This document shows, piece after piece, positions 31,972 to 41,131 of a DNA stretch of 64,000 bases; the first letter of the stretch is position 1, and each line of letters opens with the position of its first letter. Made by a program: the position numbers and the translations under genes. Source of the stretch: DAITAZ01 sp036824045. GTDB taxonomy: Bacteria > Pseudomonadota > Gammaproteobacteria > Burkholderiales > Rhodocyclaceae. The DNA is taken from positions 24,278 to 88,277 of the forward strand of contig DAITAZ010000011.1 in the NCBI GenBank assembly GCA_036824045.1, written 5' to 3'. The notes under the pieces are model-generated. The model saw nothing but the letters and a program-made list of their open reading frames with translations. It made no database searches and had not been told where the DNA came from.

Positions 31972-32787
31972 TCAGCTGCGGACGAGCTGGTGAATCATCT
32001 TCAATTCGGTGAGCAGTCGCGGCAGGTCGGCGAAGGGCACCATGTTCGGGCCGTCGCAGGGGGCTTTGTCCGGGTCGGGATGGGTTTCCAGGAAAACCCC
32101 CGACACCGCGCCGGTGGCGACCGCGGCACGCGCCAGATGGGGCACGTACTGGCGCTGGCCGCCACTCGACGTGCCCTGCGCGCCCGGAAGCTGCACCGAA
32201 TGGGTGGCATCGAAGATGACCGGGCAGCCGGTTGTTTCCGCCATGATGGGCAAGCCCCGCATGTCCACCACCAGATTTCCGTATCCGAAGGAGGTGCCGC
32301 GCTCGCACACGAAGAAGCGGTCGTCCGCAACCCCGGCCTCGCGGGCAGCCTCGCGCGCCTTGTCGATCACGTTCTTCATGTCCCAGGGGGCGAGGAACTG
32401 CCCTTTCTTGATGTTTGCCGGCTTGCCCGACTGGGCCACCGCACGGATGAAGTCCGTCTGGCGGCACAGGAAAGCGGGGGTTTGCAGGTAGTCCACCACC
32501 TCGGCCACTGGCTTGACCTGCCAGGTGTCGTGAACGTCGGTGATCACGGGTATGCCGAGACGCGATTTGACTTCACCCAGGATGGACAGCCCTTCGTCCA
32601 GGCCAACCCCCCGGAACGAGGCGCTGGAACTCCGGTTGGCTTTGTCGAAGGACGATTTGTAGATGAACGGGATATCCGCCTTGGCGAAAATCTCCGTCAA
32701 GTGCTGGGCGGTTTCAAGCGCGTGCTGACGGGATTCGATGGCGCAGGGGCCAGCCAACACGAACAATTTGCCTTTGGGGATCATCAT
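31972..32787 (-). CDS. kdsA: 3-deoxy-8-phosphooctulonate synthase (KDO-8-P synthase)
   Basis: A 271-residue enzyme that condenses arabinose-5-phosphate with PEP to give KDO-8-phosphate in the cytoplasm. Family signatures are FVLAGPCAIES, YKSSFDKANRSS, TDVHDTWQ and FDATHSVQLPGA. Length is standard. It is the last gene of the long capsule transcript, 68 bp after the beta-helix gene, and is followed by a terminator. A second housekeeping kdsA for lipopolysaccharide may exist outside the window; this copy probably serves the capsule. Confidence 0.95.
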   Translation of the reverse strand: MMIPKGKLFVLAGPCAIESRQHALETAQHLTEIFAKADIPFIYKSSFDKANRSSSASFRGVGLDEGLSILGEVKSRLGIPVITDVHDTWQVKPVAEVVDYLQTPAFLCRQTDFIRAVAQSGKPANIKKGQFLAPWDMKNVIDKAREAAREAGVADDRFFVCERGTSFGYGNLVVDMRGLPIMAETTGCPVIFDATHSVQLPGAQGTSSGGQRQYVPHLARAAVATGAVSGVFLETHPDPDKAPCDGPNMVPFADLPRLLTELKMIHQLVRS

Positions 32788-32855
32788 AGGGCCTCCGCTG
32801 GGGTCAGGTTTTGGTCGAGGTTCGGAAAAGCTTGATCAGGTCAGGAGTGTGCCGG

Positions 32856-33875
32856 CTAGCGCTGGATCCGGGCTTCCCGCGTGGCTTCATTGCAGGCGGT
32901 GGCGGCACCCTTGGCGTCGATGGTCGAACCGAAGCTGGCGGACATGGCCGCGCCGGCATTGCCCTGGCAGCGGGCGGAACGGGCGGAGATCATCGAGTGG
33001 AAGGTGGCGCTGTAGCCGTTGTCTTCGTTGTCGGCGGCGGTGGAGTGGTCCGCGTTGATCGTGGCATTTTGCATCGCTACATACCCATCCCCGCCCCGGC
33101 TCCGGCCGGTTTTCTGGTCGATGCGGTCAAAGCGGTTGCCGCTGGCCACGGTGTTGCGGGCGTCGATGGAGGAATTGGCTTCGGCGAAGAATCCGACCCC
33201 TTCGTTGTCCGTGGCCCGCGCGCCGCGTGCGAACACGCTGGAGTTGTAGGCGGCGACCACGCCATCGCTCCCGTTTCCGCGGGATACCACCCCGGGCGCG
33301 AAGATGGTGCTGTTGAGGTGGGCGACGATCCCGCAACGGGAGAAGGCTTCGACCACCACGTCCGGGCCGATGTTCAGGGCGGCCCCCCGCTTGGCGGTGA
33401 CGCCGGTCTTGTCCTTGTCGGCATCGCCGATCCGGCCGCTTCGATCGTCACCGCTTACGGTCAGCGCGCTGATCGAGCGATATCCCTGTGGTCCGTTGAG
33501 CATGATGCCGTGCGCGTTGGTGAAGACCAGTCTGGTGGCGGTGGCGCCGCTGCCGACGATTTCGATGGCGGTCTCCCGGAAGGGGGAGAGGTCCAGGGGT
33601 TCCGAGAATCGGAAAGCGCCGCTACCCAGTTGCAGACGGATCGCCTTCGGAGGCGTTCCGTGAGCGAATGCCTCCGCCAGCACCTGCGCCAGATAGTTGG
33701 GCTTGGCGCTTGCGGGAATCGGGTAGTCGCAGCGCAGGGTCCCCGAGACCCGGGAGACCGTCCCGGGAATGCCCAGGGCGGGCGGGCAGATGTCGGGCGC
33801 TGTTCCCGTGGCGCCCGCGGCCAGGCTGAGTGCGCTGAATGCGAGCGGGGTCGCGAACGTGAGGAGCCGGTTCAT
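32856..33875 (-). CDS. Secreted right-handed parallel beta-helix protein in capsule operon
   Basis: A 339-residue protein with a signal peptide (about 1-26, LAFSALSLAAGATGTA). From residue 90 on it shows regularly spaced beta-helix rungs of the pectate-lyase-like type (for example GIVAHLNSTIFAPGVVSRGN and GVVAAYNSSVFARGARATDN), with Asn/Ser ladders. Such folds occur in polysaccharide lyases, epimerases and binding proteins. No catalytic triad could be assigned by eye. The start overlaps the stop of the upstream HAD-associated gene (ATGA), so it belongs to the capsule operon. A periplasmic or surface role in modifying or trimming the capsule is plausible but unproven. Confidence 0.7.
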   Translation of the reverse strand: MNRLLTFATPLAFSALSLAAGATGTAPDICPPALGIPGTVSRVSGTLRCDYPIPASAKPNYLAQVLAEAFAHGTPPKAIRLQLGSGAFRFSEPLDLSPFRETAIEIVGSGATATRLVFTNAHGIMLNGPQGYRSISALTVSGDDRSGRIGDADKDKTGVTAKRGAALNIGPDVVVEAFSRCGIVAHLNSTIFAPGVVSRGNGSDGVVAAYNSSVFARGARATDNEGVGFFAEANSSIDARNTVASGNRFDRIDQKTGRSRGGDGYVAMQNATINADHSTAADNEDNGYSATFHSMISARSARCQGNAGAAMSASFGSTIDAKGAATACNEATREARIQR

Positions 33876-35143
33876 TGTTTCTGCGTCGGTTGGTCAAAGT
33901 CAGGCAGGTTTCCCGGTGCGCGGTGCATCCGGGCGCGGAGGTGCTTCAGCCGCCGGGCAAAGCCGCGGCGCAGTTCCCGGGCGAGCGGAGAGCGCGAGAC
34001 CCGTTGCAGCCGCGTGCGCTGGGCGCCGAGCAGTCGCAGGGCGCCTGCTTTCCAGGATGAGGCTGCGATGAGTTGTTCTTCTTCCCGCAGGCTCCGGGTG
34101 CCCGGCGGGAACGGGGCGATGAGGTAGCGGGTGGGTTTGCCCCCGAAGGCGTCATCAATGGCCAGGCCCTGAAAGTGCCGGGCAATGGCCAGGGCCGGGG
34201 AGCCAAGGAGGGATTTCCAGTGCCGCCGTATGGCTTCCACGGACAGGGGGGGCACGCCTGCCGCGATCCGCGCCAAGGCGGCTTCCTGGATGTCGCCGAT
34301 CAACCGGAGCGCGGGGGCGGGCAAAGGTGTGCCCAGTACCGGGTGGTGCCGGGCATCGAAACCGAGGGTGGTGCCTTCCTCGCTCATCAGCAGGAACTCC
34401 AGCACCGTGACCGCGGAGAGCACCGGATGGGGGGAGCGTTTGCGATCGGCTTCGTGAAAGAGCCAGCCGCGGCAGCTTTCCTCTCCCGGACCGGCTGTGC
34501 CGGCTCCGGCAAAGGTGATCAGGAAGCGGCCGGTGAATTCGGCGCGGGGGAACAGGGTTTGCAAGGCTCGCAGGCAGGTTCCGTTGTAGCCGATGTCCAC
34601 CACCATCACCCGTGTGCCGTCGGCGACGCCCAGGGCGCGATAGTAGGGCAGCATGTTGTCGCGCAGCGCCCGGCTGCGGGCGAGCACGGGGTCCGCCACC
34701 GCCATGGCCAGTTGCATCAACTGTGGCAGATGCTGCCGCCGGTTGACGCGTGTCGACGGCGTGGGGAACCCGGCGTCCCGCCATGGCGCGCTTGGGAGTG
34801 CGGGAAGGTCCACGTCGAACCGGTGTTCGAACAGTTCGGCGAGGGTGCAGTCGGCAAACGGTGCGTTGAGCTCGCCTGCGACGTCATCGCGGTCGAACAG
34901 GGTGGCGGCTCGCAACACGCGACGGGAGGCATGGGCGAGCCGGGTGATGTCCGCGCCAGCCGGGGGCGCCGAGTGGAGGAACGCCCGGCGCATGATGGCG
35001 CCCTCCCGTGTCAGGAACAGCACCAGGTGGGGGCGGCCCCGCGCAATCTCGTCCCGGAGCCAGGCGGAAAAACCCGCCAGCAGCGGCGCGAGCGCGCGGG
35101 CCCCCAGTTCGTGGGCGATGGCCTGTTCCGGCGTCTGTTGCAT
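33872..35143 (-). CDS. Capsule-locus protein related to C-terminal domain of the 1190-aa neighbour
   Basis: A 423-residue protein (start ATG 35143, four bases after the upstream stop) without a signal peptide. Its landmarks, FLTREGAIMRRAF, HASRRVLRAATL, VVDIGYNGTCLRAL and VTVLEFLL, align in order with FLSRDGYLLKRCY, LASRRALGVATL, LVDIGYTGSAQEAL and VTVLESLC in the second half of the neighbouring giant protein. That half is the uncharacterised C-terminal part of COG5610-like HAD proteins. This gene therefore encodes a stand-alone version without the HAD catalytic aspartates. It is likely involved in capsule glycan assembly or phosphoryl transfer; the function is unknown. Confidence 0.65.
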   Translation of the reverse strand: MQQTPEQAIAHELGARALAPLLAGFSAWLRDEIARGRPHLVLFLTREGAIMRRAFLHSAPPAGADITRLAHASRRVLRAATLFDRDDVAGELNAPFADCTLAELFEHRFDVDLPALPSAPWRDAGFPTPSTRVNRRQHLPQLMQLAMAVADPVLARSRALRDNMLPYYRALGVADGTRVMVVDIGYNGTCLRALQTLFPRAEFTGRFLITFAGAGTAGPGEESCRGWLFHEADRKRSPHPVLSAVTVLEFLLMSEEGTTLGFDARHHPVLGTPLPAPALRLIGDIQEAALARIAAGVPPLSVEAIRRHWKSLLGSPALAIARHFQGLAIDDAFGGKPTRYLIAPFPPGTRSLREEEQLIAASSWKAGALRLLGAQRTRLQRVSRSPLARELRRGFARRLKHLRARMHRAPGNLPDFDQPTQKQ

Positions 35144-35147
35144 GGGC

Positions 35148-38100
35148 CTAGCGCTTGCCGACCATGCGGTAGATCCGCCCGATTCCCTGGACCAGCGGGG
35201 TGCGCGAATCCGCGAAGAAGAGGTCCGGATTGCGCCGCAGCTTGGCCAGTCGCCTGCGCAGGACCGCCCAGGAGGGATGATCCCCGTTGGCGCCGACGAG
35301 GCCGGGGGCGACCGGGAGGGACAGGACGTTCGAGGCGCCCCCCTTGTAGTTGGCCAGCCGGGACAGATCCAGCGCGTAGCGGCGCGGCTTGTCCAGTTGT
35401 CCCAGCTGTTTGGGGTCACTGGCGGGGAGCAATGCCCTGACGGCGGATTTCCAGTCGCTGGCGTCGATGAGGGCTTTCGCCTCGTCGGCGGAGATCTTGC
35501 CGTCCTGCCGGAGCGAGGCGCCCACCACGTCGGCCACGACGTAGCGTTTGGCGTGGCCACCGTAGGAGTCTTCGATGTCCATCCCGTTGAAAATCACGGC
35601 GTCCGCGCCCAGGGGTTTGTTCAGGTAGTCCAGATAGGCGCGGGCGGCCAGATCGGCGCTGATCTCCAGCCGCGTGATATCCGCGCCGAGTGCGTCGGCG
35701 ACGTCCGCCGAGAACGAAACCGCGCCATCCTGGATCAGGGTGACGGTGATGTCGCGCATGGAGCTGGCGGGCGCCTGGGGCTGGAAGAGGGCGCGCACCT
35801 GTCCGTCCTCTCCGAGGGCGAACCGCTTGAGCGAAGCCTCGGCCGCTCCGCACAGGGACTCCAGCACGGTGACGCGCTGAAAGAAGGTGCTCCGGGGGTC
35901 GGTGTGATCCACAAAACGCCCCAGGTAGCCCTCGATGGGCATCCGGCGGCTGAGTTCGCGCGCCCGAAGATGGGTGATGACGTAATGTCCGGCCAGGAAG
36001 CGGTCCAGCAGCTTGGCCAAGGCTTCCTGGGCTGAACCGGTGTAGCCGATGTCCACCAGGAGCGGGCGCTGGAATTTGTTCAGCTCGCCGCCGTAGTAGG
36101 CCGTGGCGGCCGCCCGTTCCACCGCGGCGTTGGCGAGGATGGCGGGACACAGCGCCGTCACCAGCTTCTGCAGCTTGAGCAACTGGTGGACGGGGTGCAC
36201 TTCTTCGTCCAGGCTGTCGAAACCGGCGTCGGCCAGGATTTCGTCGTTGATGAGCGCCGCGGGGTCCTCAAGGCCGAAACGGTTCTTCAGCAGGTGTTCG
36301 ATGGAGCAGGGCTTGAACGGTGTTTCCAGCGCGGCCAGTACGTCCTCGTCCGTGCGCAGGGTGGCGACGCCAAGCGCCCGCCGCGATGCCAGCAGATAGT
36401 TGGACGGGGGCAAGCCCGGCACCTGCTGCCGAACCACGTCGTAGCAACGCTTGAGCAGGTAGCCGTCGCGGGAAAGAAACTGCACGGAATCGGCGTTGGC
36501 GAGGGCGATCCGCTGGCACAGGTCCAGCGTGAAGCCGAGCAGCATGGGGCCAAAGACGCAGTACCCCAGCTTGCGCGGGTCGCCGTCGTAGGCCGAGTTC
36601 AGGTTCACGCCCACCGGATCGCCGAACAAACGATTTGCCGTCAGGCCGATGAGGGTCGCCGAGGCGAGATGCGCACCTTCGGTGGGGTAGACGACCCGCT
36701 TGTCTTCATGCGCCCAGAGGGGTTTGTGGGCCGCATTGCCGAAGAACATTTCGGTGGCCTTGTGCAGGTGCACGCAGCTGATCCCCATGCTGGCCGGCAG
36801 GGTGACGTCGGAATCCTTGTTGTCCCCGATGTGGAGCAACTCCTTCGGCGTGACATCCAGTTCCTTGACCACATGGGGGAAGAGTTCGCCGGTCTTCTTG
36901 GTCAGGCGCAGATCGGCGGATACGAAAAGTCTGTCCCATCCCGAGTAGCCGCAGGAGGCAAGCAATTGCTCAATCACCGCTGCCGGGAGATAGATGTCGG
37001 AGGTCAGGACCACCCGGGGGCAGTGATTCCTTGCCAGATTGAACAGCTTGGCCCCGATCGGTCGCGCCCGGCACAGGCTCAGTTCGGTCTTGATCTCGAG
37101 TTCGATGACGGGGTCGAGGCGCGACCGCTCGATCCCGGACTCCACCGCCAGCCGGTCGTAGATTTCCTCGATGGTCACCTCGGGCAAGGGGCTGTCCATG
37201 CGCGCCAGATGTTCGGCATAGCGGCGCAGTTTGTGGAAATCGAGATTGGGTTTGCCCGTCAGCCGCCGTACTTCCGGCTGCATGAGCAGGAAGAGTTGGT
37301 GGGGTGCCGCCAGGGGGCGCTCCACCAGCGTGTCGAAAATGTCGAAGGAAACGGCCTTGTGCAGGCGCATCTGCGCCGCGATGGCTTCAAGCCGCGGGTC
37401 GTCCGGCTGCGTGGTCGCGGTGTTTGCCTGGGGTGCGGTGCGGGACTTGTTCGTCTGGGCGGTGAAGGATTCCGCCCGGCAGTCTTCCGCCAGATGGCGA
37501 TACACAGCCTCGGGCGCGGCAATGGACGAGTAGAAATCGATGGCCGGGGTGTTGGCCCGGAAGCGCTCCAGGCTGCGGCGCAGGAATCCGACGAACCACT
37601 GGGCGTCGTAGCAGTAACGCTCGGTGGGGTAGTAGCTCTCGATCAGGTGATTGATTGCGGCATCGTTGGGGGAACTGTCGTAGGACTGGATGACCCGGTC
37701 CGCCTGCGACAGCTCGCCAGCGGAGAAGGGCGTCAGATGGGTGTCGCCCAGGGCGAAGACCGGTTTGCCCAGAAACAGGGCCTGCAGCCCCACCGAGGAC
37801 GACACCGACACCACGCCGTCCGCCATGTGCAGGAGCACCTGCGAGGGGTTCTGAATGTGGCGGAAGTTGTCGGCGAGCAGGGCGTTGGGGTACCGATTCC
37901 TCAGGTAGTCCCGGTTGTGCTCGGTGACCACCTCCGGCCACCCGGAGTGTTCCGTGACGATGACCCCGATGTCGTCCGGGATCTGCGACAGCGCGTGCTC
38001 GAGGAACTCGAACTGGCTCTTGAACCGGCAGTAGGCGTCGAACCCGAAGTAGTTGGAAAACTGCAAGGGGAGCAGCAGTGTGTGGCGGAACTTGCTGGCG

Positions 38101-38720
38101 CCGATCTCCCGCTTGTCCGGCGCGCTCGCGACCAGGGGCGCCTGGGTGCGCAGGCGAAAGTCGTTGAGCCGGGCGATGGCGGCGGCCGTCACCGGGCGCT
38201 TGCGCAGTTCCTGTCCGTAACGGCCCAGGTAGCTCTGGTTGAACAGGCCGAAACGGTCGAAGTAGAAGGAGCGGGGGTAGGGGGCGCGACTGAAGAGGCC
38301 GAATTCGGTGTACAGGACCAGGGTTTCGGGCCACATCTCGCTGACGAAGGGCACCGGGCTGAGAAACGAGATGAACACGTCCGGGACGGCACCTTGCAGC
38401 TTGTCTTTCAGCAACTGCCCCATGGCGGCTTTCTGGGCGGCGCTGGCCGTGTCCCGGGCGAGGGACACGGTGGCGGAACAGTAGTCCGGGAAGATCTCGG
38501 TCAGCTCCTGCTGCGCGATGACATGGATCCGGGCGCCATCTCCCTGGTAGCCGTCCTCGCGGCATTTCTGCCACGTGGTATCGCCGATGAAGACGTCCAC
38601 GGTGACCCCCGCGCGGACCAGCGCCCGGATCTGGGGGCCCATTTGATGGCGGAAGTTGTGGTAACGGAGGTAGGGGCGCCCCAGCTCCAGCCAGGGCTCG
38701 AAGTAGTATGCGACTCGCAC
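35148..38720 (-). CDS. Large KpsS-like glycosyltransferase / HAD-hydrolase multidomain protein
   Basis: A 1190-residue soluble protein in three parts. Residues 1-430 resemble capsule GT-B transferases of the KpsS/CDP-glycerol type, with the donor-site stretch VSVSSSVGLQALFLGKPVFALG. Residues about 455-680 are a HAD hydrolase, with nucleophile region FDIFDTLVERP (Asp460, Asp463), LTSDIYLP and GDNKDSDV. Residues about 720-1190 are the COG5610-type C-terminal region (SVQFLSRDGYLLKR, LLVDIGYTGSAQEAL) also found alone in the next gene. It could initiate or extend the capsule chain, with HAD acting on a phosphorylated sugar intermediate. The exact reactions cannot be deduced. Confidence 0.75.
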   Translation of the reverse strand: MRVAYYFEPWLELGRPYLRYHNFRHQMGPQIRALVRAGVTVDVFIGDTTWQKCREDGYQGDGARIHVIAQQELTEIFPDYCSATVSLARDTASAAQKAAMGQLLKDKLQGAVPDVFISFLSPVPFVSEMWPETLVLYTEFGLFSRAPYPRSFYFDRFGLFNQSYLGRYGQELRKRPVTAAAIARLNDFRLRTQAPLVASAPDKREIGASKFRHTLLLPLQFSNYFGFDAYCRFKSQFEFLEHALSQIPDDIGVIVTEHSGWPEVVTEHNRDYLRNRYPNALLADNFRHIQNPSQVLLHMADGVVSVSSSVGLQALFLGKPVFALGDTHLTPFSAGELSQADRVIQSYDSSPNDAAINHLIESYYPTERYCYDAQWFVGFLRRSLERFRANTPAIDFYSSIAAPEAVYRHLAEDCRAESFTAQTNKSRTAPQANTATTQPDDPRLEAIAAQMRLHKAVSFDIFDTLVERPLAAPHQLFLLMQPEVRRLTGKPNLDFHKLRRYAEHLARMDSPLPEVTIEEIYDRLAVESGIERSRLDPVIELEIKTELSLCRARPIGAKLFNLARNHCPRVVLTSDIYLPAAVIEQLLASCGYSGWDRLFVSADLRLTKKTGELFPHVVKELDVTPKELLHIGDNKDSDVTLPASMGISCVHLHKATEMFFGNAAHKPLWAHEDKRVVYPTEGAHLASATLIGLTANRLFGDPVGVNLNSAYDGDPRKLGYCVFGPMLLGFTLDLCQRIALANADSVQFLSRDGYLLKRCYDVVRQQVPGLPPSNYLLASRRALGVATLRTDEDVLAALETPFKPCSIEHLLKNRFGLEDPAALINDEILADAGFDSLDEEVHPVHQLLKLQKLVTALCPAILANAAVERAAATAYYGGELNKFQRPLLVDIGYTGSAQEALAKLLDRFLAGHYVITHLRARELSRRMPIEGYLGRFVDHTDPRSTFFQRVTVLESLCGAAEASLKRFALGEDGQVRALFQPQAPASSMRDITVTLIQDGAVSFSADVADALGADITRLEISADLAARAYLDYLNKPLGADAVIFNGMDIEDSYGGHAKRYVVADVVGASLRQDGKISADEAKALIDASDWKSAVRALLPASDPKQLGQLDKPRRYALDLSRLANYKGGASNVLSLPVAPGLVGANGDHPSWAVLRRRLAKLRRNPDLFFADSRTPLVQGIGRIYRMVGKR

Positions 38721-38824
38721 GTTGTTGCTCCAGTCAGCTAGTGTCGCGGGTCCCCCACACGCATTGGGTTACTGACCCGGTTCCGCAAAGGGGCCCGGCC
38801 AGGGCCCCGGACGTCCGTGAGGTT

Positions 38825-40123
38825 TCAGAAGGTTCCGTGGTCGGAGACGAGTTCTTCGACCCGGGCACCGTTGGCGATATCGAGGAGGATGTTCTTTTCG
38901 GTGTTGATGCGGCGGAACACCTCATCGAGCACGGCTTTCTCGTGGGCCTTGGGAATGACCACCACGCCTTCCTGATCCGCGAAGATCAGATCGCCGGGGC
39001 ATACCCGGACACCGAAGAGGGAGATCGGGCAGTTGATGCTCTCGGTGACTGCGCGCTTGCGCACGTCGCGGCAGACGTAGCCGGTGGAGAAGGTGGGGAA
39101 GCCGAGGTTGAGCACGGCGTCGTTGTCCCGGGTCTTGCCGCCGATGATGGCGCCCACGGCGCCGGAACGGATGGCCAGATTGGCGTTCAGCTCGCCGAAA
39201 TAGGCGTAGTCGGGCGTCTCGTTTTCCACCACGATCACGTCGCCGGGGATCACGGTCTTGTAGGAGTCCAGCGCCTTGTAGATCGCCCGGAAATCCTCGC
39301 CGTTCTGGATGGCGCGCAGTTTCAGGGTTTTGGCATGGCCGAAGAGCTTTTGCTGGGAACGGTTGGGCGTGAGGCCAAGGACCAGCTGTCCGTCCAGCCC
39401 CAGGTCGTCCATGACGTCGGACAGCAGCGGGCTCGAGAGATGGGCACGGATGTTGGCCAGAAGCTTGCGGTGTTCTTCCCGCTGGCCTGCCGCGATCAGA
39501 TTGGCCAGCTCAAACTCCGGCGGGAAATTCACGTCGATGGCCTCGATCGGTTCCGCCTCCAGCAGGTAGGGGCGGTCCCCGATCCGCCGCTGGGTTTTCA
39601 GGGCCGTTTCCCGACGCACCACGTAGAGTCCCATGGTCTCGATGGTCACGTCCGGAAGATCCACGGAGTTGGGAATGTTCCGGAGGTTGTAGTCGGGCGT
39701 GCCGTTGCTCCAGGTGTACTGCTTTTCCCGTTTCACCAGCACGACTGAATCGTAGTTCGGGTCATCGCGCAGGATGTTGATGGCCTTTTCGATGGTCTCG
39801 ATCTTGATGAAAGGGCTGGTGCACAGGATCTGCACGTAGATGTCCGCTTCGGTGGCGGCCACCTGGTTCATGAACAGCTTGTTGCCGTCGGTCTTGTTCG
39901 AGGCCAGCGACTCGTCGCGCTTGTGGATCAGGCATTCCACGCTCGAAGCCAGGGCGATGACTTCGTCGGACTCGGTGTCCAGCCAGACCTCGTCGAACAG
40001 CGAGGACTGGGCGAGTTTCTCCAGGGTGTGGAGAAACAGGGGCTTGCCGTCCATCAGACGCATGTTCTTGCTCGGGATGCGCGAGCTGCTGCCCTTGGCG
40101 GGGAGAAAAGCGGCGATCTTCAT
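38825..40123 (-). CDS. Fused CMP-sugar synthetase (NeuA-like) / RraA-type pyruvate aldolase domain
   Basis: A 432-residue protein. Residues 1-225 are an acylneuraminate/ulosonate cytidylyltransferase, with nucleotide loop LPAKGSSSRIPSKN, TDGNKLF, QILCTSPF and the IEAIDVNFPPEFE end typical of NeuA. Residues about 228-432 are an RraA/HMG-aldolase-like domain that keeps the Arg332-Asp333 pair (IIGGKTRDND) and PGDLIFADQEGVVVIP. Related class II pyruvate aldolases join or split pyruvate and an aldehyde using a divalent metal. The fusion suggests formation and CMP activation of an ulosonic acid for the capsule. It is the gene after kdsD in the capsule operon; the substrate is unknown. Confidence 0.82.
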   Translation of the reverse strand: MKIAAFLPAKGSSSRIPSKNMRLMDGKPLFLHTLEKLAQSSLFDEVWLDTESDEVIALASSVECLIHKRDESLASNKTDGNKLFMNQVAATEADIYVQILCTSPFIKIETIEKAINILRDDPNYDSVVLVKREKQYTWSNGTPDYNLRNIPNSVDLPDVTIETMGLYVVRRETALKTQRRIGDRPYLLEAEPIEAIDVNFPPEFELANLIAAGQREEHRKLLANIRAHLSSPLLSDVMDDLGLDGQLVLGLTPNRSQQKLFGHAKTLKLRAIQNGEDFRAIYKALDSYKTVIPGDVIVVENETPDYAYFGELNANLAIRSGAVGAIIGGKTRDNDAVLNLGFPTFSTGYVCRDVRKRAVTESINCPISLFGVRVCPGDLIFADQEGVVVIPKAHEKAVLDEVFRRINTEKNILLDIANGARVEELVSDHGTF

Positions 40124-40155
40124 CTTGTGGGTCCTTTGGGTGGGGCGTGCGTTGT

Positions 40156-41115
40156 TCAGTGGAAATCCAGGATGTGGAGCACCCCGATCGGCCGCCGATC
40201 CTCGGACACCACCACCAGCGCCGAGACCTGGGCGTCCGTCATGGCTTGTTCCGCTTCGGCATAGCGCTCGTCCGGCGTGATGGTTTTGGGGTTGCGGGTC
40301 ATGATGTCTGCCGCCTGCATCGACAGCGGGTCGGCATAGGTGTCCAGCGCCCGTCTCAGGTCGCCGTCCGTGACCAGCCCGACCAGCCGCCCCGCGTCGA
40401 CGATCAGCGCCAGGCCCAGGCGTCCGCGGGTGATCTCATGCACCACGTCCCGGAGCGTGTCGGTGCTGGCGTTGGTGGGCAGCGCGCCGGTGCGCATGAT
40501 GTCCTTCACCCGCGTCAGCAGGCGGCGGCCCAGGCTGCCACCCGGGTGGAAGCGGGCGAAGTCTTCCGGCTGAAAGCCCCGGAGGGTGGAGAGCACCACC
40601 GCCAGTGCGTCGCCCATCACCAGGGTGGCGGTGGTGGAGCTGGTGGGCGCCAGGTTGTTGTTGCAGGCTTCGCGTTCGACGCTGATGTCGAGCACTACGG
40701 TGGCGTGACGGGCCAGGGTGGAGTCCGTCTTGCCCGTCATGGCGATGATGGTGTTCTGCTGGTGCTGGAAGAAGGGGATCAGCCGGATCAGTTCCTCTGT
40801 CTCGCCGCTGTTGGAGATGAGCAGGGCCACGTCATTGGGGCGGATCATGCCCAGGTCGCCGTGGAAGGCTTCGCCCGGATGCACGAAATAGGCCGGCGTG
40901 CCGGTGGAGGCAAGCGTGGCGGTGATCTTCTTGCCGATGATGCCGGACTTGCCCATGCCCATGACCATCAGGCGGCCGCGCCGGCCGAGGATGAGGTCCA
41001 CGGCCCGGGCGAAGTTGTCGCCCAGGTTGTCGGCCATGCGATTGAGTGCGCTCACCTCGGTGGCGATGACCTGGCGGGCGAGGGTGGTGACGTCGAGGAT
41101 CTGCGTCCTGTCCAT
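40156..41115 (-). CDS. kdsD: Arabinose-5-phosphate isomerase (KdsD/KpsF)
   Basis: A 319-residue enzyme that converts ribulose-5-phosphate to arabinose-5-phosphate, the first step of KDO synthesis. It has an N-terminal SIS sugar-isomerase domain (about 30-190), with MGMGKSGIIGKKI, SNSGETEEL and HPGGSLGRRL, and two C-terminal CBS domains (about 205-319). Length and order match KdsD/KpsF. It lies 16 bp after the export protein gene on the capsule transcript, so it is the capsule-dedicated copy. Confidence 0.95.
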   Translation of the reverse strand: MDRTQILDVTTLARQVIATEVSALNRMADNLGDNFARAVDLILGRRGRLMVMGMGKSGIIGKKITATLASTGTPAYFVHPGEAFHGDLGMIRPNDVALLISNSGETEELIRLIPFFQHQQNTIIAMTGKTDSTLARHATVVLDISVEREACNNNLAPTSSTTATLVMGDALAVVLSTLRGFQPEDFARFHPGGSLGRRLLTRVKDIMRTGALPTNASTDTLRDVVHEITRGRLGLALIVDAGRLVGLVTDGDLRRALDTYADPLSMQAADIMTRNPKTITPDERYAEAEQAMTDAQVSALVVVSEDRRPIGVLHILDFH

Positions 41116-41131
41116 ATGTGCGCTCCGAAGC

